DNA of 9,186 nt, from assembly GCA_025455765.1 (NCBI GenBank), contig JALOLX010000039.1:1-9186 (forward strand). Direction: 5' to 3'. Under the pieces are notes generated by a model that was given only the letters and a program-made list of their open reading frames with translations, searched no databases and was not told the origin of the DNA. The stretch comes from Flavobacteriales bacterium. Lineage in GTDB: Bacteria > Bacteroidota > Bacteroidia > Flavobacteriales_F > PHOS-HE28. Every line of letters begins with the position of its first letter. The first letter of the stretch is position 1. Positions 1 through 5,623 of this stretch are shown piece after piece. The position numbers and the translations under genes were made by a program.

Positions 1-90
1 AGTACTCATGCTGCCACCTCGCACCCTCAGGGAACCATGACTGTGCACTGCCTGACCCTGCCACCAGGGCGGCCACTACCCATGCGTTCC

Positions 91-1023
91 TCATTGCTTC
101 ACCCAATTAGCCACCAACCGTTCCCCTTCGGCCGTGTACGCCTGCACCACATAGGTGCCCGGGGCCAGTGAAGAAACGTCGATGGGGTTGTAGCTCAAGA
201 TGGACATACGTTCGAGCACGGTGCGCCCCAAGGCATCGCGCAGCTCAGCCGACAGCACGGGGCGCCCTGCAATTTCGAGGTGTAGGGCATCACGGCCGGG
301 GTTGGGCCATATGGTAAGCCTCGCATTCGTTCCGGTCCTATCGGGGGATGCCAGTACGAACTCGCACGACCACGGCTCGAACCGGTTGTAATTGATCTGC
401 GCATCTGAGTAACAGCGTAGCAGTCCTTCACCGCCTTCATCCAAAGCCGCATTGCAGATACCATGGGGCGTCAAATAGCTCAAATTCAAACCCATGCGCT
501 CAATGACCGTATCGGCCCACACCGTGTATTCCGCTCCGTTCAGCAGGAAGTGGTGATCCACAGCCAGCCAACGCAGCGAAACTCCATTGATGGACACATG
601 ACCAGTGTCCACCACCTGCGCATAGGAGGTACTATCACAGATGATCGGTGCGGGTAGAGGAGGCAGCTGCCAGCGCTCGCCAGGAAGGGCACGCATATCG
701 TATAGCGTATCGTACGCTTGCTGGTGAGGAACCCAGATGCGCACCAAGCCATTGGATTCGTTCACTACGAACCCAACACTCGGCGCTCCGCCACTCACTT
801 GTGACGTACCGGCCAGCCATAAGCGGCTACGCCTTTCCAACTTCTTGGACATCTCTTGCCCCAACAGGGTATCGCCAGCCACCTGCAACTGGGTATAGCC
901 AACGAAAAGCGGTGGAAACCCTTCAGCCCGGCCGTAATGCCACGTTGCACCCTCCGGGAACCAGGACTGAGCGGAGCAAAGCCCAGAAACTGATAAGATC
1001 AACAAGAGTAATGGTGTGCGCAT
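91..1023 (-). CDS. Secreted protein of unknown function with T9SS type A C-terminal sorting domain
   Basis: A 310-residue protein. The N-terminus is a classical signal peptide (short basic start, hydrophobic run LLLLILSVSG, likely cleavage after about Ala18 in CSA-Q), so it is exported by Sec. The middle (about 20-230) is rich in Trp, Tyr and Gly and resembles no enzyme I recognise; it begins FPEGATWHYG, a pattern I associate with uncharacterised Bacteroidota exported proteins. The last about 75 residues are a type A sorting domain: LTIWPNPGRDALHLE (236-250), then LRDALGRTVL and LAPGTYVVQ, ending in the short basic tail NWVKQ. That domain directs passage through the type IX secretion system and usually surface anchoring or release. 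Cysteines at 129, 190, 204 and 220 could form disulfides outside the cell. The gene stands alone, 110 nt downstream of dusB, with a possible promoter in that gap. The sorting domain is secure; the function is unknown. Confidence 0.9.
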   Translation of the reverse strand: MRTPLLLLILSVSGLCSAQSWFPEGATWHYGRAEGFPPLFVGYTQLQVAGDTLLGQEMSKKLERRSRLWLAGTSQVSGGAPSVGFVVNESNGLVRIWVPHQQAYDTLYDMRALPGERWQLPPLPAPIICDSTSYAQVVDTGHVSINGVSLRWLAVDHHFLLNGAEYTVWADTVIERMGLNLSYLTPHGICNAALDEGGEGLLRCYSDAQINYNRFEPWSCEFVLASPDRTGTNARLTIWPNPGRDALHLEIAGRPVLSAELRDALGRTVLERMSILSYNPIDVSSLAPGTYVVQAYTAEGERLVANWVKQ

Positions 1024-1082
1024 CTACTCGGCAATGGATGAACGACAACGGAATGGCAGCCCCAAGAACTCCTACTGTAAAT

Positions 1083-1090
1083 TAAAGATA
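1083..1090 (-). promoter_or_regulatory. Possible -7 element for the T9SS cargo gene
   Basis: The minus strand reads TATCTTTA, one mismatch from the Bacteroidota -7 consensus TAnnTTTG. It lies in the most AT-rich stretch of the 110-nt gap after dusB, about 60 nt before the ATG at 1023. A TTTCG about 15 nt upstream is only a weak -33 candidate. The placement is plausible, but the motif is imperfect and the leader would be much longer than at the other promoters in this window. Confidence 0.35.
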
Positions 1091-1133
1091 AGACAGTTCA
1101 CGGAGCGAAAGCGCTGCCCGGCGAACCGTTCCT

Positions 1134-2126
1134 TCACACCACCTCCGCTGCCGAATAGCTCGCGACCACTTCATCGAGGATCTCCTCGAGCATGGCCGGC
1201 TCGCGCTCTGTGCATAGGCGCAGCCGCACCTCCTTCACGTTGGGCAGGCCCTTGAGGTAGTTGCCGTAGTGCCGGCGCATTTCCACCACACCTTCCCACG
1301 GACCCTTCCAGGCCAGGGAGCTGCGCAGGTGCTGACGGGCGGCTTCCACGCGGGCGGCCACAGTGGGCGCAGGTGGCGTGGTACCGGTGGCGATGTAGTG
1401 CTTGATCTCGTTGAAGATCCACGGATGCCCGATGCTTGCGCGGCCTATCATCACGCCATCCACGCCATAGCGGTCGCGGTACTCCACAGCCTTTTGCGGC
1501 GAATCGATGTCGCCGTTGCCGAAGATGGGGATCTGCATGCGCGGGTTGTTCTTCACCACGCCGATGAGCGTCCAATCCGCCGGGCCCTTGTAGAGTTGGG
1601 CACGGGTGCGGCCGTGGATGCTCAGGGCCTGGATGCCCACATCCTGCAGGCGTTCGGCCACCTCCACGATGTTCTTGCTCTTATCGTCCCAGCCCAGGCG
1701 GGTCTTCACGGTCACGGGCACCTTCACGGCCTTCACCACCTTCTCGGTGAGGCGCACCATCTTATCCACATCCAAGAGAAGGCAGGCACCGGCGCCCTTG
1801 CTCACCACCTTGTGCACGGGGCAGCCGTAGTTGATGTCGATGAGATCGGGACCTACAGCTTCGGCGATGCGGGCCGCCTCTTCCATGGCCTCCTCGCTGC
1901 CGCCGAAAAGCTGGATGCCGATGGGGCGCTCCGCCTCGAAGATGTCGAGCTTCTTGAGGCCCTTGGCCGCCTTGCGGATCAATCCTTCGCTGCTGATGAA
2001 CTCGGTGTACATCAGATCGGCGCCGTGCTGCTTGCAGAGCATGCGGAAGGGCGGATCGCTCACGTCCTCCATGGGGGCGAGCAGGAGCGGGAACTCCGGC
2101 AGGTGCAGCGGGCCGATGCGGGGCAT
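1134..2126 (-). CDS. dusB: tRNA-dihydrouridine synthase DusB
   Basis: DusB is an FMN-dependent cytoplasmic enzyme that reduces specific uridines in the tRNA D-loop to dihydrouridine using NADPH. From the chosen start the protein has 330 residues, the normal length. An N-terminal TIM barrel carries APMEDVSD (17-24), a hallmark of the family, the catalytic cysteine in NYGCPVHKV (Cys102), the flavin and tRNA contact motif KTRLGW (141-146), SIHGRTR (169-175, His171) and the FMN phosphate segment FGNGDI and GVMIGRASIG (about 202-233). A small helical domain follows, with RRHYGNYLKGLP as in other DusB proteins. An in-frame ATG exists at 2159, but the -7 promoter element at 2139-2146 lies downstream of it, so the ATG at 2126 is preferred. 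The gene follows the third exbD by 56 nt and probably has its own promoter. Confidence 0.95.
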   Translation of the reverse strand: MPRIGPLHLPEFPLLLAPMEDVSDPPFRMLCKQHGADLMYTEFISSEGLIRKAAKGLKKLDIFEAERPIGIQLFGGSEEAMEEAARIAEAVGPDLIDINYGCPVHKVVSKGAGACLLLDVDKMVRLTEKVVKAVKVPVTVKTRLGWDDKSKNIVEVAERLQDVGIQALSIHGRTRAQLYKGPADWTLIGVVKNNPRMQIPIFGNGDIDSPQKAVEYRDRYGVDGVMIGRASIGHPWIFNEIKHYIATGTTPPAPTVAARVEAARQHLRSSLAWKGPWEGVVEMRRHYGNYLKGLPNVKEVRLRLCTEREPAMLEEILDEVVASYSAAEVV

Positions 2127-2138
2127 GGGAAGGCGCCG

Positions 2139-2146
2139 CAAAGGTA
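2139..2146 (-). promoter_or_regulatory. Bacteroidota -7 promoter element (TACCTTTG) of dusB
   Basis: The minus strand reads TACCTTTG, an exact match to TAnnTTTG, in the 56-nt gap between the third exbD and dusB. Only 12 nt separate it from the ATG at 2126, so transcription would begin about 5-7 nt before the start codon. I see no clear -33 TTTG at the expected spacing, which lowers confidence. The element excludes the in-frame ATG at 2159 as the start for transcripts made here. Confidence 0.6.
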
Positions 2147-2182
2147 CGGCGCCTGGCACCGAAGGCCTTTTTGCAGACCTCC

Positions 2183-2857
2183 TCAGAAGTCCTTCAGGTC
2201 CGCATCCCCAAGGCGCAACGGCACCGCACGTTGCAATGCAACCATGCGCTCACGGTCCTTGGGGTCATGCGGTTGCAGCTCTTTGAACGGCTTGCCGAAG
2301 GCACGCTGCGCAATGACGTCCCGCACGGACACCACGGCGCCTTCAAGCACGTCCTGCACCCGCACATACTGCGCATACTGCGTCAGCGGGGCGGTCTGGA
2401 TGATCATCTGGGCCTCTGCGGGCGGTTCGACGTAGCTGCCGATCATACGCACCGTGGCGAGGCGTTGCTGCCAAAGCTCCCGAACCGGACCAGGCACTTG
2501 GGCGGCGATCTGTTCACGGCAGATCGCTTCGGTGATCGGTCGCATGGTCGGAAGATCTGAGCGCCCTTCCGGGTTGGTGAGGAACTCCACAGCCCGTTCG
2601 CGCAGCTCGTCAAGCTCCACCCGTTCATTGCCCAACAACAGCTCGCCAGCAGCATTGATGTGGACCTGGAACACATTCCGCGCAGCGGCTGGTGTTGCAG
2701 GAGCATCGGCAACCGGAGGGAGCCTGCGGAGCAGCCCTTGCTCGATGTCCATGGTGGTGGTTACCAAAAAGAAGATCAGGAGCAGGAAAGCGATATCCGC
2801 CATGCTACCGGCGTTGATGGCATCCTGGCTGCGGCGTGTGGTTCGTAGGGTATCCAT
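2183..2857 (-). CDS. Third ExbD-family protein, long form, paralogue of the first
   Basis: A 224-residue ExbD/TolR-type protein. ExbD proteins have one N-terminal membrane helix and a periplasmic domain and work with ExbB to couple proton flow to TonB. The N-terminus has INAGSMADIAFLLLIFFLV, with the essential intramembrane Asp at position 21, followed by LRRLPPV and a periplasmic region. It is clearly paralogous to the long ExbD at 3433-4161: INAGSMADIAF through VTTTMD is identical, and later segments correspond (VEFLTNP/KEFMTNP, QYVRVQDVLEGAV/MYVRVQNELEAGI, FGKPFKEL/FGRKYTEL). The C-terminus is more diverged and lacks the YPQ motif of its paralogue. I chose the ATG at 2857 because it leaves 13 residues before INAG, against 12 in the paralogue; an in-frame ATG at 2884 would add nine. 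It lies 113 nt after the short exbD, unlike the 4-6 nt spacings upstream, with a strong hairpin in the gap. A specialised or less abundant partner is an inference. Confidence 0.9.
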   Translation of the reverse strand: MDTLRTTRRSQDAINAGSMADIAFLLLIFFLVTTTMDIEQGLLRRLPPVADAPATPAAARNVFQVHINAAGELLLGNERVELDELRERAVEFLTNPEGRSDLPTMRPITEAICREQIAAQVPGPVRELWQQRLATVRMIGSYVEPPAEAQMIIQTAPLTQYAQYVRVQDVLEGAVVSVRDVIAQRAFGKPFKELQPHDPKDRERMVALQRAVPLRLGDADLKDF

Positions 2858-2924
2858 GTTGCCAGAACGATCAGTGGACCGCATGGCATACCCCGGCTCC
2901 GGCGAACGGATGGTGCGGGAACAG

Positions 2925-2950
2925 GAACGGCCACCCGAAGGCGGCCGTTC
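2925..2950 (-). terminator. Strong UUCG-tetraloop hairpin between second and third exbD (attenuator, processing or stability element)
   Basis: On the minus-strand RNA this folds as an 11-bp stem closed by a C(UUCG)G tetraloop, one of the most stable RNA loops. The outer 8 bp (GAACGGCC with GGCCGTTC) are perfect; the inner three are G-U, C-G, C-G. On the plus strand the same position gives an A-C mismatch and a CGAA loop, so the structure is better on the strand that carries the exb genes. It begins 20 nt after the short exbD stop (TGA at 2973-2971). No U-run follows, so it is not a canonical intrinsic terminator. Partial termination, or protection of the upstream mRNA from 3' exonucleases, are the likely roles; either would lower the third exbD relative to the others. 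Confidence 0.65.
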
Positions 2951-2970
2951 ACAGTTCGAATATCCAGCGA

Positions 2971-3426
2971 TCAGCGCGCCTGCGCCGTGCTGTAATTGAT
3001 CTTCAGCGCGTTGCTCTTGCGCAGTTCCTGCTTCACCTCGGTGACGATCTTCATGTTCGTCTCCTTATCCACCTTCAGTGAGCGGGTGATCTTGGGGATG
3101 AGCACTTCCTCGCGGCGCTCTTCACCGGCCTTCACCCAGCCTGCGATCTCATCGAGCTTGGCGAACTGGTCGTTCAGCTGCATGAGCGGTTCTGAACCGA
3201 GGGCTTTGGCCTGGGGCGTACCGATGTAGATGTAATCCACCAGGGCCTTGTCCTCCAGCTTGGTGGTCTCGCTGGCCTCTGGCAGGGTGATCTTCACCAG
3301 CAGGTCCACTTCGCGCATCACGGTGGTCACCATGAAGAAGAAGAGAAGCATGAAGATGATGTCGGGCAACGAGGCCGTGCTGATGGCCGGGGTGCCTTTG
3401 GAGCTGTTATCCTTGAAGCGTGACAT
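2971..3426 (-). CDS. exbD: Short ExbD/TolR-family biopolymer transport protein
   Basis: A 151-residue protein of usual ExbD size. It has a basic cytoplasmic N-terminus, then one membrane helix in SLPDIIFMLLFFFMVTT (19-35) with the essential Asp at position 22, then a periplasmic domain (about 43-151) ending in KQELRKSNALKINYSTAQAR. Family knowledge: an ExbD pair inside an ExbB pentamer uses this Asp to carry protons and drive TonB. The TASLPDIIFMLLFFFMV type differs from the INAGSMADIAF type of the two long ExbDs, so this is a separate subfamily and not a recent duplicate. The ATG lies 6 nt after the stop of the preceding exbD and there is no Shine-Dalgarno sequence. One ExbB followed by two unlike ExbDs is common in Bacteroidota, and the two may be used together. 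Confidence 0.93.
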   Translation of the reverse strand: MSRFKDNSSKGTPAISTASLPDIIFMLLFFFMVTTVMREVDLLVKITLPEASETTKLEDKALVDYIYIGTPQAKALGSEPLMQLNDQFAKLDEIAGWVKAGEERREEVLIPKITRSLKVDKETNMKIVTEVKQELRKSNALKINYSTAQAR

Positions 3427-3432
3427 GGTTGC

Positions 3433-4161
3433 TCAGGATTTTTTGGTCACGTCCACCGGTTCGGCTTCGGACACGCGCTGGGGATAGACCAGACGAACGG
3501 CCTTGATCAGGGCCTTGTCCTCGTCCTTCTTTTCATCCAGCTCGGTGTACTTGCGGCCGAACTTCTCCTTGCTCAGTTCGTCGCGCAGTTCGCGGATGCC
3601 CGCCTCCAGCTCGTTCTGCACGCGCACGTACATGTCGTAGCTGGTCTTGGAGCCGGTCTGCAGGGAGATCACCGCGTTGGGCGGCAGCTCGGAGAAATCA
3701 CCCAACAGCTTCACTGCTTCGAGCTTTTCCTCCCACTTCTCCAGCGACTTCTGGTAGGCGTCCTTGGCCTCAGGATCGGTGGCACTGGCCACGTACGACT
3801 TGAACTCACCGATCTTCTGCTGGCACTCAGCGGAGGTCACCCGGCGACGTTCGGGCAGGTTGATGTCGTTGCTGGGGTTGGTCATGAATTCCTTGGCCCC
3901 GGCGCGCAGGTCCTTGATCTCCATCACCTCTCCTTCCACGAGCAGCATGTCCGCGTCGTTCACGAGCACCTCATACACATCGCGCTTGTTCACCTGCATG
4001 TCCACCTCCTCCTCCACTACGGGGGGAAGCAGACGCAGAATGCCAGCGTCGGTGTCCATGGTGGTGGTCACCAGGAAGAAGATCAGGAGCAGGAAAGCGA
4101 TGTCGGCCATGGAGCCGGCATTGATCTCTTGGATCCCCTGACGCTTGCGTTTCTTCAGCAT
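3433..4161 (-). CDS. exbD: Long ExbD-family biopolymer transport protein
   Basis: A 242-residue ExbD-type protein, about 100 residues longer than E. coli ExbD. A basic N-terminus (MLKKRKRQG) precedes EINAGSMADIAFLLLIFFLV (12-31), the single membrane helix with the essential Asp20. The periplasmic part starts at ILRLLPPVVEEE. There is a charged, probably helical section at about 115-155 (EAKDAYQKSLEKWEEKLEAV), then a conserved C-terminal region with MYVRVQNELEAGIRELRDEL, FGRKYTELDE and VYPQRVSEAEPVD. The extra helical section accounts for much of the added length and might mediate contacts across the periplasm; that is inference. The start lies 4 nt after the stop of the 4-TM gene and its stop lies 6 nt before the short exbD, so it sits in the middle of an operon. 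The nearest relative in the window is the third ExbD. Confidence 0.93.
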   Translation of the reverse strand: MLKKRKRQGIQEINAGSMADIAFLLLIFFLVTTTMDTDAGILRLLPPVVEEEVDMQVNKRDVYEVLVNDADMLLVEGEVMEIKDLRAGAKEFMTNPSNDINLPERRRVTSAECQQKIGEFKSYVASATDPEAKDAYQKSLEKWEEKLEAVKLLGDFSELPPNAVISLQTGSKTSYDMYVRVQNELEAGIRELRDELSKEKFGRKYTELDEKKDEDKALIKAVRLVYPQRVSEAEPVDVTKKS

Positions 4162-4165
4162 GGGT

Positions 4166-4570
4166 TCACTTGATGAGCTTCTTCACCGCACCGTAGAGCG
4201 CGGCGCCCACAGCCACCAGCACGGCCAGGCCGGTCATGTTCAGACCAGCACTGATCATTTTGGAGGCACCTGTGGAAAGGTTCCACTGCGGCTTTACGCT
4301 ACCGTCCGCGAGGAGGTAGGAGATGGCGAACAGGGCGAGGAACGCGCCGATGGGCAGGAGCGTATCCTTGATGTTGCCACCCGAGAAGAGGGACATGACG
4401 CCTGATGCCACGGCGAGCAGGATGCCGAGGCCAAAGGCCGCATAGGTCAGGTAGAGACCGGCGTCGATACCGGATTCCTTACCGGACATGATCATTACGA
4501 AGAACACCACACCCAGGGCGGCGATGGCCCAGAGCGCGATATTGCCGAGGAGTGCTGAGCTCTTCTGCAT
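4166..4570 (-). CDS. 4-TM membrane protein embedded in the exbB-exbD operon
   Basis: A 134-residue, very hydrophobic protein with four predicted membrane helices at about 8-28, 38-60, 70-88 and 108-128 and short loops. The C-terminus is basic (GAVKKLIK), fitting a cytoplasmic end. I recognise no catalytic motif. From memory, Bacteroidota exb operons often carry a small multi-pass membrane protein between exbB and exbD, and this fits in size and position; its function is unknown to me. I chose the ATG at 4570, 4 nt after the exbB stop, because it matches the spacing of the next genes; a GTG at 4588 would add six residues and overlap exbB. Given its place, an assembly factor or accessory subunit of the ExbB/ExbD motor is a reasonable inference. 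Confidence 0.85.
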   Translation of the reverse strand: MQKSSALLGNIALWAIAALGVVFFVMIMSGKESGIDAGLYLTYAAFGLGILLAVASGVMSLFSGGNIKDTLLPIGAFLALFAISYLLADGSVKPQWNLSTGASKMISAGLNMTGLAVLVAVGAALYGAVKKLIK

Positions 4571-4574
4571 CGTC

Positions 4575-5336
4575 TTAGTGTTTGGCACCGTGCTTGGCGA
4601 GCAGGTCCACCAGGCCGATGGAAGCTTCCTCCATCTGGCCGGTGATGCTGTCCACGCGGCTGAGCAGGTAGTTGTAGAAGATCTGCAGGATGATGGCCAC
4701 GATCAGACCGAACACGGTGGTGAGCAGTGCCACTTTGATACCCGATGCCACGATGGCGGGGCTGATGTTGTTGGCCGCCGCGATCTGGTCGAAGGCGAAG
4801 ATCATCCCGATCACAGTACCCAAGAAGCCCAACATGGGAGCCAGGGCGATGAACAGGCTGATCCAGGAGAGACCGCGCTCCAGGCGGCCCACTTCCACGC
4901 CACCGTAAGCGACGATGCTCTTTTCTGCGATGTCCAGGCCTTCGTTGGCGCGGTCAAGGCCTTGGTAGAAGATACCGGCCACAGGACCGCGGGTGTTGCG
5001 GCACACTTCCTTGGCAGCGTTGTACCCACCGCTCTTCAGCGCACCTTCCACGCTGTCCAGCAGCTTGTTGGTGTTGGTGGAGGCCATGTTCAAGTAGATG
5101 ATGCGCTCGATCACGAAGGCCAGGCCGAGGATCAGGCACAGCAATACCGGGGCCATCCAGATCGGATCACCCTCGATGAAACGGTCCTTGAAGGTCTGGG
5201 AGCCTTCCTGGGCAGCTTCATCGGCCACCACTTCAGTGGAAGCAGCTGCGGGGGCATCCTGTGCCATCACCGAAGTGGAGAGCAGGCTGATGCTCATCAG
5301 ACCTGCCATGCAGAGGGACAAGAACTTGCGTACCAT
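4575..5336 (-). CDS. exbB: MotA/TolQ/ExbB-family proton channel protein with signal-like N-terminus
   Basis: A 253-residue ExbB/TolQ-type protein. ExbB forms a pentameric inner-membrane channel that, with ExbD, converts proton flow into force on TonB. Residues 1-25 look like a signal peptide (MVRKF, hydrophobic core, VMA before QDAPA), followed by an Ala/Glu-rich linker to about 57. Helix 1 is at about 60-82 (MAPVLLCLILGLAFVIERII). The cytoplasmic loop holds NTRGPVAGIFYQGL and EKSIVAYGGVEVGRLERGL. Helix 2 contains the signature APMLGFLGTVIGMIFAF (166-182) and helix 3 is at about 202-226 (VALLTTVFGLIVAIILQIF). The start at 5336 is chosen for the signal peptide; the reading frame stays open far upstream but runs through the tRNA. 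No -7 element is visible between the tRNA and this ATG, so the operon may be transcribed with the tRNA or from an unrecognised promoter. Confidence 0.94.
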   Translation of the reverse strand: MVRKFLSLCMAGLMSISLLSTSVMAQDAPAAASTEVVADEAAQEGSQTFKDRFIEGDPIWMAPVLLCLILGLAFVIERIIYLNMASTNTNKLLDSVEGALKSGGYNAAKEVCRNTRGPVAGIFYQGLDRANEGLDIAEKSIVAYGGVEVGRLERGLSWISLFIALAPMLGFLGTVIGMIFAFDQIAAANNISPAIVASGIKVALLTTVFGLIVAIILQIFYNYLLSRVDSITGQMEEASIGLVDLLAKHGAKH

Positions 5337-5411
5337 GGTTGGGATCGTTAGCGGAGTGAGGGTTGTTGACGGTTCTGGTTCGTTCAGGTTCGCATTCACA
5401 GCAGAGCGAAG

Positions 5412-5503
5412 TGGCGGAGAGAGAGGGATTCGAACCCCCGATACCCTTTGACAGGTATACGCACTTTCCAGGCGCGCGCCTTCGACCACTCGGCCATCTC
5501 TCC
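5412..5503 (-). tRNA. tRNA-Ser(GGA), with encoded CCA
   Basis: The minus strand folds into a class II cloverleaf. The acceptor arm is GGAGAGA with TCTCTCC, the D-arm GCC/GGC encloses GAGTGGTCGAA, and the anticodon arm CGCGC/GTGCG encloses loop CTGGAAA with anticodon GGA (plus strand 5467-5469). A long variable arm pairs ATACC with GGTAT, and the T-arm has loop TTCGAAT. The discriminator is G (5415), and the next three bases are CCA (5412-5414), so the 3' end is encoded. The long variable arm, GGA anticodon and G discriminator all indicate serine, reading UCC and UCU codons. It lies 75 nt before the exbB start on the same strand. Confidence 0.96.
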
Positions 5504-5623
5504 GTTCGTTTTCTCTGCTGGCCGGAGGGTGCGTTCCCCGCCGACGGGCGGCCAAATTACAAAAAGGTCCATCGCTAGCATCGCTAAGCCGGAAGCGGTC
5601 GGGGTTGAACAGCCAGCGGCATG
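5504..5623 (-). other. Gap between ansA and tRNA-Ser: possible promoter and tandem repeat
   Basis: A 120-nt gap with no supportable gene. On the minus strand it contains TTTTTGTAATTTGG (5552-5565). TAATTTG resembles a -7 element with a one-base shorter spacer and could serve the tRNA about 50 nt downstream, but it is not a clean TAnnTTTG. An imperfect tandem 9-mer, CATCGCTAG then CATCGCTAA on the plus strand, fills 5570-5587. Short stems such as TAGC-GAT-GCTA can form there, but nothing I would call a terminator. Confidence 0.4.
5570..5587. repeat. Imperfect tandem 9-mer (CATCGCTAR x2)
   Basis: Two adjacent 9-base units, CATCGCTAG and CATCGCTAA, agree at 8 of 9 positions. They lie in the non-coding gap after the asparaginase gene. 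Two copies are too few to call a recognised repeat family; an operator half-site pair or chance are both possible. Confidence 0.45.

Noticed and set aside
56..69. Small hairpin CCCTGCCACCAGGG downstream of the T9SS gene
   Set aside because: Only a 5-bp stem, with no U-run on either strand; too weak to call a terminator.
1..90. Possible gene end at the left edge of the window
   Set aside because: Frames are open over this short stretch, but there is no recognisable protein sequence, so nothing can be supported.
1269..2435. Long plus-strand open frame (388 codons) across dusB and the third exbD
   Set aside because: It is antisense to two firmly identified genes, is His/Ala-rich in the manner of GC-rich antisense frames, and spans an intergenic promoter. 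No family resemblance.
4488..5351. Plus-strand open frame (287 codons) opposite exbB and the 4-TM gene
   Set aside because: Antisense shadow, rich in His, Gln and Asp, without domain features.
5412..5503. tRNA as an integration site for a genomic island
   Set aside because: No integrase gene, no repeated copy of the tRNA 3' end in the window, and housekeeping genes on both sides.
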